This document shows positions 39,547 through 48,234 of a DNA stretch of 64,000 nt, one piece after another. The translations under genes were made by a program, and so were the position numbers. Each line of letters begins with the position of its first letter. Position 1 is the stretch's first letter. The notes below the pieces were generated by a model. That model had not been told where the DNA came from. It ran no database searches and was given only the letters and a program-made list of their open reading frames with translations. The stretch is from the NCBI GenBank assembly GCA_902536385.1, contig CACAWY010000006.1, forward strand, positions 1-64,000. The letters run 5' to 3'. This DNA is from an uncultured Pelagibacteraceae bacterium. Lineage in GTDB: Bacteria > Pseudomonadota > Alphaproteobacteria > Pelagibacterales > Pelagibacteraceae.

Positions 39547-40308
39547 ATGGGTTTAAGAAGAATAATTAAAAACTATATCTATAGAAAAAAATTTAAAATT
39601 AAAGACTCGGAAGTAAGTCAAAAAATAGAAAAACAAAATATATTAATAACTGGAGCTAACTCTGGATTAGGGTTAGCCCTTACAAAGAAATTTTTGAAAT
39701 TTGGAAATAAAATTTTCGCGACTTATAATGAAAGGAATGATAATTTAATAAAATTAAATAATAAGAATTTAACAGTTTTTAATTGTGATCAAAGTAAAAT
39801 TGAAAATATTGAAAAATTTAAAGATTTCATTTCAGATAAACCAATTAATATCATCATAAATAATGCTGGTATTTGGGGTGGGAATCGGCAAAATTTTAAT
39901 GATATTGACTATGACAATTTTAATAAAGCAATTAATATCAACGCAATTTCAATCATTAAAATTAGTGAGACAGTTTTAAAGTATTCTAAACAGGGCAGTC
40001 TTAAATCAATAATCAACATCAGTAGCCAATATGGAAGTACTGAACATAATACCTCAGGACATAATTATATTTATAAAGGCACAAAATCTTTAATGAATTC
40101 ATTTTCAAAAAACTTATCAATAGATTTAAAAAATCAACATAAAGTTAACGTTTTTTCTGTTTGCCCAGGTCAAGTAAAAACAAAAATGAATCCTAATGGT
40201 ATTTTAGAACCAGATCTTGCGGCACTTAAAATTATTAATCTTTTAAGTTTTAGCGAGGCCCTTAATGGTAAATTCGTGGATTTAAATAAAAATATTTTAA
40301 CTTGGTAA
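39547..40308 (+). CDS. Short-chain dehydrogenase/reductase (SDR) family oxidoreductase
   Basis: A 253-residue classical SDR. The cofactor motif ITGANSGLGLALTKKF (T-G-x3-G-x-G) is at about residues 33-48. NNAGIW (about 101-106), the catalytic Ser in NISSQYGS (about 158-165) and Y-K-G-T-K (Y-x3-K) near 177-181 are all present. An N-terminal extension of about 30 basic residues precedes the fold. Substrate cannot be inferred. It stands alone downstream of the groEL terminator and converges with hisG. Confidence 0.87.
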   Translation: MGLRRIIKNYIYRKKFKIKDSEVSQKIEKQNILITGANSGLGLALTKKFLKFGNKIFATYNERNDNLIKLNNKNLTVFNCDQSKIENIEKFKDFISDKPINIIINNAGIWGGNRQNFNDIDYDNFNKAININAISIIKISETVLKYSKQGSLKSIINISSQYGSTEHNTSGHNYIYKGTKSLMNSFSKNLSIDLKNQHKVNVFSVCPGQVKTKMNPNGILEPDLAALKIINLLSFSEALNGKFVDLNKNILTW

Positions 40309-40316
40309 AATTAAAA

Positions 40317-40988
40317 TTAATTTGTAAATAACTTTTTTGATAACTTTTTGCTTTTTTTCGCAATTAGAAGACATGCTGTTGATTTTAAGATCATCCCATC
40401 TTTTAGCACTCTCAAATTATTATCATTTAATGTCTTTCCAGTAGAACTTATATCTGTGATTATTTCAGAGGAGCCTATAAAAGGATAAGTCTCAGTCGCT
40501 CCAAGGCTAGGAATTATTTTATATTGGGTTACGCCTTTTGAAATTAGAAAATCATTTGTTAAATTTGGATATTTTGTAGCTACTCTCAATCTAGTATTTC
40601 TTTTTGATCTAATATCAAAAGCTACTTCCTCAAGATCCGCAATAGTTTGGACATCAATCCAATCATCTGGGACTGCGACAACTAAATTTGCATTTCCAAA
40701 ATTAAGTTTACGCTCAATATTTATTTTATCGCGTAAATTTTTTTTAGACTCGTGTAATAAATCTAATCCAGATATCCCTATATCTAAAGTGCCATCTCCT
40801 AGTCTTTGAATAATTTCTTTAGCATGTAAAAAAATAATTTTTATATAAGGTTTATTTTCAATATTAGCAAAATAATTTCTCTCTTTATTACTTAAAGATA
40901 TTTTAAGATTACTCTCCTCCAAAAAAGATATTGCTTTATCTTTTAATCTGCCTTTGCTAGGCAAACCTATAGTAAGTTCTTTTTTCAT
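40317..40988 (-). CDS. hisG: ATP phosphoribosyltransferase, short form (HisG-S)
   Basis: A 223-residue catalytic subunit for the first step of histidine synthesis. It is the short form lacking the C-terminal regulatory domain and so needs HisZ, encoded just upstream. Features are LPSKGRLKD (about residues 9-17), GDGTLDIGISGLDLL (about 65-79), and the phosphoribosyl-pyrophosphate loop near EIITDISSTGKTLNDNNL (about 171-188). It overlaps hisZ by 4 bp. Confidence 0.94.
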   Translation of the reverse strand: MKKELTIGLPSKGRLKDKAISFLEESNLKISLSNKERNYFANIENKPYIKIIFLHAKEIIQRLGDGTLDIGISGLDLLHESKKNLRDKINIERKLNFGNANLVVAVPDDWIDVQTIADLEEVAFDIRSKRNTRLRVATKYPNLTNDFLISKGVTQYKIIPSLGATETYPFIGSSEIITDISSTGKTLNDNNLRVLKDGMILKSTACLLIAKKSKKLSKKLFTN

Positions 40989-42022
40989 ATATTTTTAAGA
41001 TTAATTGCAGCCCCTACCGCAGGAATGTTTTTTTTAGCACCTAAGCTTTTAAGTAAATCATCATATCGTCCACCTCTAGCAATTTCTTTCTCATCCACCA
41101 AAATTTCAAAAACTATTCCGGTATAATATTCTATCTCTCTACCAAAGTTTGAAATAAAATTTATATCATTTTTTATTTTCTTTAAATTTTGAATAGATTT
41201 AAGATTTTTAAATATATTTCTTTTAATTTTATTTTTTTTTGAAAAATCTGTTAACTTCTTATTAAGTTGAGATAATTTACAATTTATTTTAAGAAAAGAT
41301 CTAATAATTTTCACTATTTTTTTTCCCTCTTTAAATGATCTTGGGTCCTTAATTTTTTTATTAAATCTTTTCAAAATTTCTGAAATTGAGCGACCTACAA
41401 TATTCTTTTCTTGATCCATTTTTTTCATTTCATAAAATCTTTTTTTATCTGTATCGAAATTTTCTGCATCGATATCCGAATTTTTTTCCAATCTATTTAA
41501 TAATTCCTCAAAGTATTTGGGTCTCCAAAAATGTCTTATTAGCCTAAGTTTCCAACGCTCAGGCATATCAAGAGAATTAATCAAGCTTTTAAATAAACTA
41601 ATATCCCCAATCTTTATCTTAATTTTTTTTCTTTTAATTTTTTTGGCTGCATTCAAAATTGTGCATATCACTTTATAGTCATCTTGGGCTTCATTCTTTG
41701 AGCCCAGTATTTCAATTCCTAATTGATCGTTTACAAAATCTGAGCCCTTCTGACTTGATCTCCTATAAGCTTTTCCCGAGTAATAAATTCTTGATGCAGT
41801 TTTACTTTGCAAATATTTGATACACGACGCTACCGTCAGATCCGGTCTTAAGCACATACTTTTACCATCTTCATTTTCGAAAGTAAGCATTGAACTTCTA
41901 AACTTTTCACCTGATCTTTGGATAATGTATTCTGAATCTAGTAATACTTCTGGTTCAGATAAAACAAAACCGTTGCTTTTAAAAGTTTTTATTATTTTCT
42001 CAGATAATTTTTTTGATCTCAC
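40985..42022 (-). CDS. hisZ: ATP phosphoribosyltransferase regulatory subunit HisZ
   Basis: A 345-residue HisRS-like protein without tRNA charging function. It keeps class II synthetase-like stretches such as MCLRPDLTVASCIKYL (about residues 56-71), RIYYSGKAYRRSSQKGSDFV, and the C-terminal EIARGGRYDDLLKSLG (about 315-330), but lacks a full anticodon-binding domain. It assembles with short HisG and confers histidine feedback. The start is a GTG at 42022 overlapping hisS by 23 bp. It lies between hisS, its relative, and hisG, its partner. Confidence 0.9.
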   Translation of the reverse strand: MRSKKLSEKIIKTFKSNGFVLSEPEVLLDSEYIIQRSGEKFRSSMLTFENEDGKSMCLRPDLTVASCIKYLQSKTASRIYYSGKAYRRSSQKGSDFVNDQLGIEILGSKNEAQDDYKVICTILNAAKKIKRKKIKIKIGDISLFKSLINSLDMPERWKLRLIRHFWRPKYFEELLNRLEKNSDIDAENFDTDKKRFYEMKKMDQEKNIVGRSISEILKRFNKKIKDPRSFKEGKKIVKIIRSFLKINCKLSQLNKKLTDFSKKNKIKRNIFKNLKSIQNLKKIKNDINFISNFGREIEYYTGIVFEILVDEKEIARGGRYDDLLKSLGAKKNIPAVGAAINLKNI

Positions 42023-43334
42023 TTGCTAACTCCTTAATTTCCACTGACTTTTCAATTCCAGAGACTAAATCTCTTATGATTGGTGTGCCTGATTTAATTT
42101 CATCTTCACCATAAAGAATTACTGCTGGTGATTTTATTTTATTTGCATATTCCATTTGTTTTTTTAACTTCCCTTCTCCAGGATAAATCTCAGTACTAAT
42201 ACCAGCATTTCTTATAATCTTTTGTAAATTTATATATTCTTTGATTAAATTTTTATCAAAAACACAAATAATCACGGGTTTTGATTCTTTGAGATTAAAA
42301 TCTTTTTTTTGCATTAGTGCGTACACTAATCTATCTAATCCAATAGAAATACCAGTTGCAGGAGCATCAAAATTTCCAAAACTTTTAACTAAATTGTCAT
42401 ATCTTCCTCCGCCTCCAATAGATCCGAATTGGATAGTTTTGCCTTTATCATTTTTAACATCAAATTTTAAATTGACCTCAAAAATAACACCAGTGTAATA
42501 TTCTAGGCCTCTAATTACTGATGGATCAAATTCATAATTTGTAAATTTATAATCATTAAAAATATTTAGTACTTCTAATAAATCTTCAGTCTCTGGTGAT
42601 TTTTTTTTTAGCTCAGTTTCAATAATTTCTATATTTTGAGAACCTAGTTTAGCGCCCTCTGTGTAATCGCCAGATTTATCTTTTCTACCATCACCTAATA
42701 ACTGTTTAACGGATTCCCAACCCAAACGGTCTAGTTTATCTAAAGCTCTTAAAATTGTTAATTTCTGTTTAGAATCATTTAGATTAATTTTTTTAAATAA
42801 ATTTTCTGTAACTTTTCTTGATGAAATTTTGATTATATACTCAGATTTACTTAGACCAGATCTTTCAAGAATTTCAGAAATCATAATACATAACTCGGCA
42901 TCGGCGCGAAGATTATTTGTTCCCACAAAGTCGGCGTCAAATTGTAAAAATTCTCTGTATCTACCTGGTCCAGGTTTCTCGTTTCTCCACACTGTTCCTA
43001 ATTGATATCTTTTGAATGGTTTAGGAATCTCTAAATAATTTTTTGCAACATATCTTGCTAGCGGGGCAGTTAGATCGTATCTTAAAGATAGCCATTTATT
43101 TTCATCTTTAAAAGAAAAGACACCTTTGTCTGGTCTTTCTTTGTCAGGTAAAAATTTTCCAATACTATCTGAAAACTCAAAACTTGGAGTTTCAAGATAT
43201 TTAAAACCATACTTGATCATTATTTCTTTTATATTGGAAATAATGAAATCTCTTACAAGTAATTCTTTTTCTTGTCTGTCTACAAATCCTAACGGTAACT
43301 CTTTCGAAGGTTTGCTATTATTCTCTTTTGTCAT
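42000..43334 (-). CDS. hisS: Histidyl-tRNA synthetase
   Basis: A 444-residue class II synthetase. Motif 2 is TVWRNEKPGPGRYREFLQFDADFVG (split, about residues 105-128), with HisA-type RGLEYYTGVIFEVN (about 272-285) and the motif 3 region GGGGRYDNLV followed by GISIGLDRLVYAL. The F-D-A-D form of motif 2 is that of the alphaproteobacterial clade whose tRNA-His lacks G-1. The ATG at 43334 is chosen because a longer in-frame version would be read out of the tRNA gene. Only 4 nt separate this ATG from the tRNA 3' end, with no Shine-Dalgarno motif. Confidence 0.95.
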   Translation of the reverse strand: MTKENNSKPSKELPLGFVDRQEKELLVRDFIISNIKEIMIKYGFKYLETPSFEFSDSIGKFLPDKERPDKGVFSFKDENKWLSLRYDLTAPLARYVAKNYLEIPKPFKRYQLGTVWRNEKPGPGRYREFLQFDADFVGTNNLRADAELCIMISEILERSGLSKSEYIIKISSRKVTENLFKKINLNDSKQKLTILRALDKLDRLGWESVKQLLGDGRKDKSGDYTEGAKLGSQNIEIIETELKKKSPETEDLLEVLNIFNDYKFTNYEFDPSVIRGLEYYTGVIFEVNLKFDVKNDKGKTIQFGSIGGGGRYDNLVKSFGNFDAPATGISIGLDRLVYALMQKKDFNLKESKPVIICVFDKNLIKEYINLQKIIRNAGISTEIYPGEGKLKKQMEYANKIKSPAVILYGEDEIKSGTPIIRDLVSGIEKSVEIKELASEIKKII

Positions 43335-43338
43335 TTTT

Positions 43339-43415
43339 TGGTACAGCAGGGTGGATTCGAACCACCGACCCCTAGTTCCACAAACTAGTGCTCTAACCAA
43401 CTGAGCTACTGCTGC
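43339..43415 (-). tRNA. tRNA-His (anticodon GTG)
   Basis: A complete 77-nt cloverleaf on the minus strand. Acceptor GCAGCAG pairs with CTGCTGT (G1 opposite U72), the D stem is GCTC/GAGC, the anticodon stem CTAGT/ACTAG encloses TTGTGGA with anticodon GTG, the T stem GGTGG/CCACC encloses TTCGAAT, and the 3' end is an encoded ACCA. Position -1 in the DNA is T, so no G-1 is encoded, and the discriminator is A73 rather than C73. It is directly upstream of hisS. Confidence 0.97.
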
Positions 43416-43469
43416 ATCCCTATTATTTTTATATTAATTTTAATTAAATTTATATGTTTTTGATTATAA

Positions 43470-43505
43470 GCTAAGCAAAAGCCTAGCGTGCATTCTGTGA
43501 GAATG
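43470..43505. repeat. Two tandem small hairpins in the cspA/tRNA-His gap
   Basis: GCTAAGC-AAAA-GCCTAGC (43470-43487; on the minus strand a 7-bp stem with one G-U pair) is followed by CATTCT-gtg-AGAATG (43491-43505). They lie upstream of tRNA-His and about 150 bp beyond the cspA stop, in a gap of about 240 bp that otherwise shows no gene. They could be an RNA 3' end, a processing site or a small RNA; I cannot decide. Confidence 0.45.
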
Positions 43506-43590
43506 TGATCTTAATGTTGAATTGTATCCTTTTTTTATAATCATAGTTACTATGTAGAAAATAATTGTGTCTATTTCAAGATAAATTAAC

Positions 43591-43629
43591 GGGACAATTT
43601 AAATAGTATAAAACTAAAGTCATTGTCCC
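43591..43629. repeat. Inverted repeat downstream of cspA
   Basis: GGGACAAT (43591-43598) and ATTGTCCC (43622-43629) form a perfect 8-bp stem with a 23-nt loop, starting 27 bp past the cspA stop on the minus strand. It has four G-C pairs in a very AT-rich gap. There is no clear T-run, so it is not a standard terminator; it may stabilise the cspA transcript 3' end. Confidence 0.5.
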
Positions 43630-43655
43630 ATCAATCAGTATTTTGGAAATTTAGA

Positions 43656-43868
43656 TTAAGATGTTTTCTGCAGTTTTACTGCTGAAGGACCTTTTTCTGT
43701 GCTCTCCACTTCAAACGTTAACTCATCACCCTCGTTTAAATATTTTAAACCAGCTTCTCTTACAGCAGAAGAATGGACGAACACGTCTTTTTCTTTGTCT
43801 TCTCTTTCAATGAAACCATATCCTTTAGTACCATTGAACCACTTTACTTTACCTTTTAGTGTACTCAT
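43656..43868 (-). CDS. cspA: Cold shock protein (CspA family)
   Basis: A 70-residue single cold shock domain. RNP1 is KGYGFIER (about residues 16-23) and RNP2 is VFVHSSAV (about 29-36), preceded by [13 protein letters not shown]. It binds single-stranded RNA and DNA and acts as an RNA chaperone. It is monocistronic, with 132 bp upstream to accA. The upstream 75-90 nt could serve as a leader, with TTGACT about 100 nt before the ATG as a possible -35 element. Confidence 0.96.
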   Translation of the reverse strand: MSTLKGKVKWFNGTKGYGFIEREDKEKDVFVHSSAVREAGLKYLNEGDELTFEVESTEKGPSAVKLQKTS

Positions 43869-44000
43869 ATTTTACTTTATCCTTATTATTATTAACTTCG
43901 ACTAACTTTAAGCAAGTCTTGCAACTCTTTAATAGATTTGCTTCGTGAAAGTCAATAGTAGAATAATAATATTTGACGCAATTGTTTTTTTGCAACAATT

Positions 44001-45107
44001 CTAAGATAAAACCGCTATTAAGCTTGCAAATACCGTAAGTCCAAGGCCACAGTAAACATATTTATTTTGAATAATATGTGATTTGATTTTTACAATTATT
44101 GACTCTTTGTAACTTAGTCCACCATCATTTAGATTAGTTGATTTACTAAAACCTTGATCTCTTCCAATTTGAAGAAATTTTGATTTCCTGTGTTCATAAA
44201 CCTCTTCTTTGCTGAATGTTTCAAAAAATTTCAAGTTCTTTATTATTGAATGTTTAATATCTGCTGCAATGCTTTCTGGATCTCTATGTGCTCCACCTAA
44301 CGGTTCTGGAATTATTTCATCTATAATTTTTAAATTTAATAAATCTTTTGCAGTTAACTTCATTGCTTCAGCTGCTTGTAAAGATTTACTTGGATCACGC
44401 CAGAGTATTGACGCACATCCCTCTGGAGAAATCACTGAGTAAATAGAGTTCTCAAGCATGACAACTTTATTCGAGGATGCTAAAGCAATAGCTCCGCCTG
44501 ATCCACCCTCTCCAATTATAATTGAAATGTTTGGAACAGTTAAGGACATACAACATTCTATTGAATTTGCTATTGCTGAAGCTTGACCTCTTTGTTCAGC
44601 TCCTAAACCTGGGTAAGCTCCTGGAGTATCAATAAAACTTATCACTGGTATTTGAAATCTATCAGCGAGTTTCATTAATCTGATACATTTTCTATATCCC
44701 TCTGGACGCATCATTCCAAAATTTCTTTCTATCCTGCTGTTTAAATCTTCACCTTTTTCTTGACCAATAATTAATACTGATTTGTTATCTATCAAACCAA
44801 ATCCAGTAATTACAGATTTATCATCACCAAAATATCTATCTCCAGAAAGTAAAGAAAATTGAGAAAAAATTTTTTTTATATAATAGTTTGCTTTTGGTCG
44901 ATCCTCATGTCTAGCAACTTGTGTTTTTTGCCAACTATTTAAATTTGAATAAATTTCCTCTAATTTTTGATTAATTTCTGATTGGGTAGTTTTTATTTTA
45001 TTTGTGTCAACTTCTGATATACCTTCAGATCCAAAAGGACTCTTCAAACCATCGACTTCTTGTTCTAAAGCTTTTATTTCTTTTTCAAAATCTAAATAAT
45101 TTTTCAT
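44001..45107 (-). CDS. accA: Acetyl-CoA carboxylase carboxyltransferase subunit alpha, with C-terminal membrane segment
   Basis: A 368-residue alpha subunit; the normal length is about 317. The core is canonical: HEDRPKANYYI (about residues 67-77), RNFGMMRPEGYRKCIRLM, FIDTPGAYPGLGAEQRGQ (about 155-172) and IGEGGSGGAIAL (about 195-206). After the usual end near KFLQIGRDQG there are about 45 extra residues finishing with a hydrophobic segment (YVYCGLGLTVFASLIAVLS) that could anchor the enzyme to the membrane. It transfers CO2 from biotin to acetyl-CoA. It is divergent from glcB, with 60 bp between them. Confidence 0.95.
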   Translation of the reverse strand: MKNYLDFEKEIKALEQEVDGLKSPFGSEGISEVDTNKIKTTQSEINQKLEEIYSNLNSWQKTQVARHEDRPKANYYIKKIFSQFSLLSGDRYFGDDKSVITGFGLIDNKSVLIIGQEKGEDLNSRIERNFGMMRPEGYRKCIRLMKLADRFQIPVISFIDTPGAYPGLGAEQRGQASAIANSIECCMSLTVPNISIIIGEGGSGGAIALASSNKVVMLENSIYSVISPEGCASILWRDPSKSLQAAEAMKLTAKDLLNLKIIDEIIPEPLGGAHRDPESIAADIKHSIIKNLKFFETFSKEEVYEHRKSKFLQIGRDQGFSKSTNLNDGGLSYKESIIVKIKSHIIQNKYVYCGLGLTVFASLIAVLS

Positions 45108-45167
45108 ATAAAATGATACAATAATGCTAGTATTATTATATTATGAAATAATGTAAAGATCGACGAT

Positions 45168-47312
45168 ATGAAAATGTTAGAAAAAAATGGCCTTAAAATT
45201 AGTTCTTCTTTGTTTGAATTTATAAATAACGAGGCTATTCCAGGAACAAATATAAAGGCTGAGGAATTTTGGGATAAATTTTCAAAAGCTGTGCATGCGC
45301 TTAGTCCAACAAACCGGAATTTAATTGAAGAAAGGGAGATTATACAAAAAAAGATAGATGCTTGGCATAAATCAAATAATGATAAGGAATTGAATAAAAT
45401 TGAGTATATAAATTTTTTAAAATCTATTAACTATATAGTGCGAGAGGAAAGTGACTTTGATATTCAAACTTCCAATGTGGATAAAGAAATATCTTCAATA
45501 GCGGGTCCGCAACTTGTGGTTCCAGTTGATAATTCCAGATACGCTCTAAATGCTGCCAACGCCCGATGGGGGAGTTTATATGATGCATTATACGGAACTG
45601 ATGTTATATCTGGAAATTTTGATAAAAACTGGGATTCTAAAAGAGCCAAAACAGTTATAAATTATGTTAGAGATTTTCTAGATGAAAGTTTTCCACTGCT
45701 AAGTAAAAGCTGGAAAGAGATATCCAAAATTCAAGTTGAAGAGGAAAAACTTATTCTATTATCAAATTCTGAGAAATACTTTCTTAAAAGTAATGACCAG
45801 TTTATAGGATACAATGGAAGTAAAGATAATCCAAATTCAATTTTAATAAAAAATAATAATCTGCACGTCGATTTATTAATTAATCCAAGTACTCCTGTTG
45901 GAGAAATTGACAAAGCCTCAATATCGGATGTAGTGGTAGAATCAGCATTGTCGACGATTGTTGATAATGAAGACTCTGTGGCTGCTGTTGATGCCTCTGA
46001 TAAAGTAAAATGCTACCGAAATTGGTTAGGGCTAATGAAAGGTGATCTTACATCAACTTTTAAGAAGAATGGAAAAACAATCAAAAGAAAATTAAATCCC
46101 GATAGAACTTACACATCTAAAGAAGGAAAAAAAATTATTCTTCATGGAAGAGCTTTATTGTTAAATAGAAATGTTGGTCACTTAATGACCAACCCATCGA
46201 TACTTTTAAAAGATGGATCGGAAATTCCTGAGGGCATAATGGATGCATTTATATCATCACTATGTGCTTTACATGATTTCAAAAATAAAAAAAATTCTAG
46301 GACTGCATCTGTTTATATAGTTAAACCAAAAATGCATGGACCAGAAGAAGTAAAATTTACAAACACTTTATTTGAAAAAGTTGAAGACACTTTAGGAATC
46401 AAAAAATATTCTATTAAAGTTGGTATAATGGATGAGGAAAGAAGAACTACGGTCAATTTAAAAGAGTGTATAAGACAGGTAAAGAATAGAATTGTTTTTA
46501 TAAATACTGGCTTCCTAGATAGAACAGGAGACGAGATGCACACATCTTTTGAGGCAGGGCCTATGATTTTTAAAGGGGACATGAAGAAATCAACTTGGCT
46601 GAATTCGTATGAAAATTGGAATGTTGATATAGGTTTGAATTGTGGTTTTTCAGGTAAAGCACAAATCGGTAAAGGAATGTGGGCTATGCCTGATCAGATG
46701 GCTAATATGATGGAACAAAAGATAAATCATCCAAAATCTGGAGCTAATTGTGCTTGGGTTCCATCTCCAACTGCAGCAACTTTACATTCTCTTCACTATC
46801 ATAAAGTTAGTGTATTCGATGAACAAAAAAAAATAAAATTGAGAAAAAAAGCTAGTGTGGAAAATATTTTAGAAATACCAAAAGCTGATAGACCAAACTG
46901 GTCTGTCGAAGATATAAATAGAGAGCTAGAAAATAATGCACAGGGGATATTAGGTTATGTGGTTAGATGGATTGATCAAGGAGTTGGTTGTTCTAAAGTT
47001 CCTGATATAAATAATATAGGATTAATGGAAGATCGCGCAACTCTACGAATATCTTCTCAACATATTGCTAATTGGCTTCATCATGGTATTTGCAGTAAAG
47101 ATCAAGTTATGAACGTAATGAAAAAGATGGCTGCTATCGTTGATGAACAAAATAGAAATGACCCTCATTACAAAAAAATGTCAAATGATTTTGAAAAATC
47201 TATAGCGTTTTCAGCTGCATGTGATTTAGTTTTTAAAGGAAGAGTTCAGCCTTCAGGTTATACAGAGCCACTGCTTCATCAAAAAAGGCTGGAGAAAAAA
47301 GCTTTAATCTAA
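45168..47312 (+). CDS. glcB: Malate synthase G
   Basis: A 714-residue malate synthase of the G isoform, condensing glyoxylate with acetyl-CoA. Recognisable stretches are [18 protein letters not shown] (about residues 126-143), the catalytic [31 protein letters not shown] (split, about 424-455), [11 protein letters not shown] (about 502-512) and [21 protein letters not shown] (about 525-545). Length is normal. The ATG is only 60 bp from the divergent accA start. In SAR11 this gene is reported to follow a glycine riboswitch, but there is no room for one here. Confidence 0.96.
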   Translation: MKMLEKNGLKISSSLFEFINNEAIPGTNIKAEEFWDKFSKAVHALSPTNRNLIEEREIIQKKIDAWHKSNNDKELNKIEYINFLKSINYIVREESDFDIQTSNVDKEISSIAGPQLVVPVDNSRYALNAANARWGSLYDALYGTDVISGNFDKNWDSKRAKTVINYVRDFLDESFPLLSKSWKEISKIQVEEEKLILLSNSEKYFLKSNDQFIGYNGSKDNPNSILIKNNNLHVDLLINPSTPVGEIDKASISDVVVESALSTIVDNEDSVAAVDASDKVKCYRNWLGLMKGDLTSTFKKNGKTIKRKLNPDRTYTSKEGKKIILHGRALLLNRNVGHLMTNPSILLKDGSEIPEGIMDAFISSLCALHDFKNKKNSRTASVYIVKPKMHGPEEVKFTNTLFEKVEDTLGIKKYSIKVGIMDEERRTTVNLKECIRQVKNRIVFINTGFLDRTGDEMHTSFEAGPMIFKGDMKKSTWLNSYENWNVDIGLNCGFSGKAQIGKGMWAMPDQMANMMEQKINHPKSGANCAWVPSPTAATLHSLHYHKVSVFDEQKKIKLRKKASVENILEIPKADRPNWSVEDINRELENNAQGILGYVVRWIDQGVGCSKVPDINNIGLMEDRATLRISSQHIANWLHHGICSKDQVMNVMKKMAAIVDEQNRNDPHYKKMSNDFEKSIAFSAACDLVFKGRVQPSGYTEPLLHQKRLEKKALI

Positions 47313-47914
47313 GTATCTGTCACTGGAACTCTGTTTTTAAAAGCTGAAAATAAAGTTCCATCGTCTAGCTGTTCTATTTCACCCCCTACTGGAAGGCCTT
47401 GAGCTAATTTTGTAATCTTAATTTTATGGTTTTTAATCGTGTCCTCAATATAATGAGCGGTAGTTTGACCTTCTACAGTAGCACTTGTAGCTATAATCAC
47501 CTCTTTTAAATTATTTTTTTTTATTCTTTTTAAAAGAGAGTCTATTAATAAATTTTTTTGTTCAAAATTTTCGTTTGAATTTAAAGTGCCGCCAAGAATA
47601 TGAAAGTGACCTTTAAAAATATTTGCTGAGTCTATTACCCACATGTCAGCTAAATTCTCTACAACACAAATCTTATCGTAGGAATTATCCGAGGAACAAA
47701 TACAAATTTTATCAATTATTTTTAAATTTCCACAGTCTGTGCATCTTACTACTTTTTTATAAACTTGAGCTAACGATTTAGCTAAAGGCTTCACCATGTT
47801 ATCTTTGTTGTTAATTAATTTTAAGATTATCCTCTTAGCAGACTTTGGTCCTAAACCAGGTAGTTTTGAAAACTGTTTTATAAGCTCATTGATTTCAGGA
47901 ATTTCGTTGTCCAT
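47309..47914 (-). CDS. recR: Recombination protein RecR
   Basis: A 201-residue RecFOR-pathway protein. It has the N-terminal helix-hairpin-helix [15 protein letters not shown] (about residues 16-30), a zinc-finger region C-T-D-C-G-N-L...C-I-C-S-S (about 58-75), the Toprim domain [16 protein letters not shown] (about 145-160) and [16 protein letters not shown] near the C-terminus. It loads RecA at gaps with RecO. It overlaps ybaB by one base. The dnaX-ybaB-recR order is conserved across bacteria. Confidence 0.97.
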   Translation of the reverse strand: MDNEIPEINELIKQFSKLPGLGPKSAKRIILKLINNKDNMVKPLAKSLAQVYKKVVRCTDCGNLKIIDKICICSSDNSYDKICVVENLADMWVIDSANIFKGHFHILGGTLNSNENFEQKNLLIDSLLKRIKKNNLKEVIIATSATVEGQTTAHYIEDTIKNHKIKITKLAQGLPVGGEIEQLDDGTLFSAFKNRVPVTDT

Positions 47915-48234
47915 TAAAAGGGTAATTTAAAATCTAACGGCAGATTTAAACCTCCTGTAACTTTAGATAATTCTTCTGCAGATTTTTTTTTTAAGTTTTC
48001 TTTAGCATTATTATAAGCTGCAATTATTAAGTCATTAATAATTTCCTGATTTTCTTTTTTAGCAGGCTCTGTGATTTCAATTGATTTAAGTTCATACTCT
48101 CCAGTAAGTTTCACTTTAACGAGATTGCCCCCTGACACTCCCTCTACCTCAATCCTTTTAATTTGATCTTGTGCCTCTTTCATTTTTTCTTGCATTGCTT
48201 TTGCTTTTGTAAGCATATCTGAAAAGTTATTCAT
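47914..48234 (-). CDS. YbaB/EbfC family nucleoid-associated protein
   Basis: A 106-residue protein with an N-terminal helix rich in charged residues (MLTKAKAMQEKMKEAQDQI), the central strands GVSGGNLVKVKLTGEYELKSIEI (split, about residues 33-55) and the C-terminal GGLNLPLDFKLPF, all characteristic of YbaB. These are DNA-binding dimers often encoded between dnaX and recR, as here. Adjacent starts and stops suggest coupling with dnaX (abutting) and recR. Confidence 0.95.
   Translation of the reverse strand: MNNFSDMLTKAKAMQEKMKEAQDQIKRIEVEGVSGGNLVKVKLTGEYELKSIEITEPAKKENQEIINDLIIAAYNNAKENLKKKSAEELSKVTGGLNLPLDFKLPF

Noticed and set aside
40985-42022. Annotation of the HisRS-like protein as a second histidyl-tRNA synthetase.
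   Set aside because: It lacks the full motif set and anticodon domain and sits beside a short HisG, which requires HisZ.
45108-45167. Glycine riboswitch upstream of glcB, expected from SAR11 literature.
   Set aside because: The 60-bp gap is too short and shows none of the aptamer's conserved elements; reported as an absence instead.
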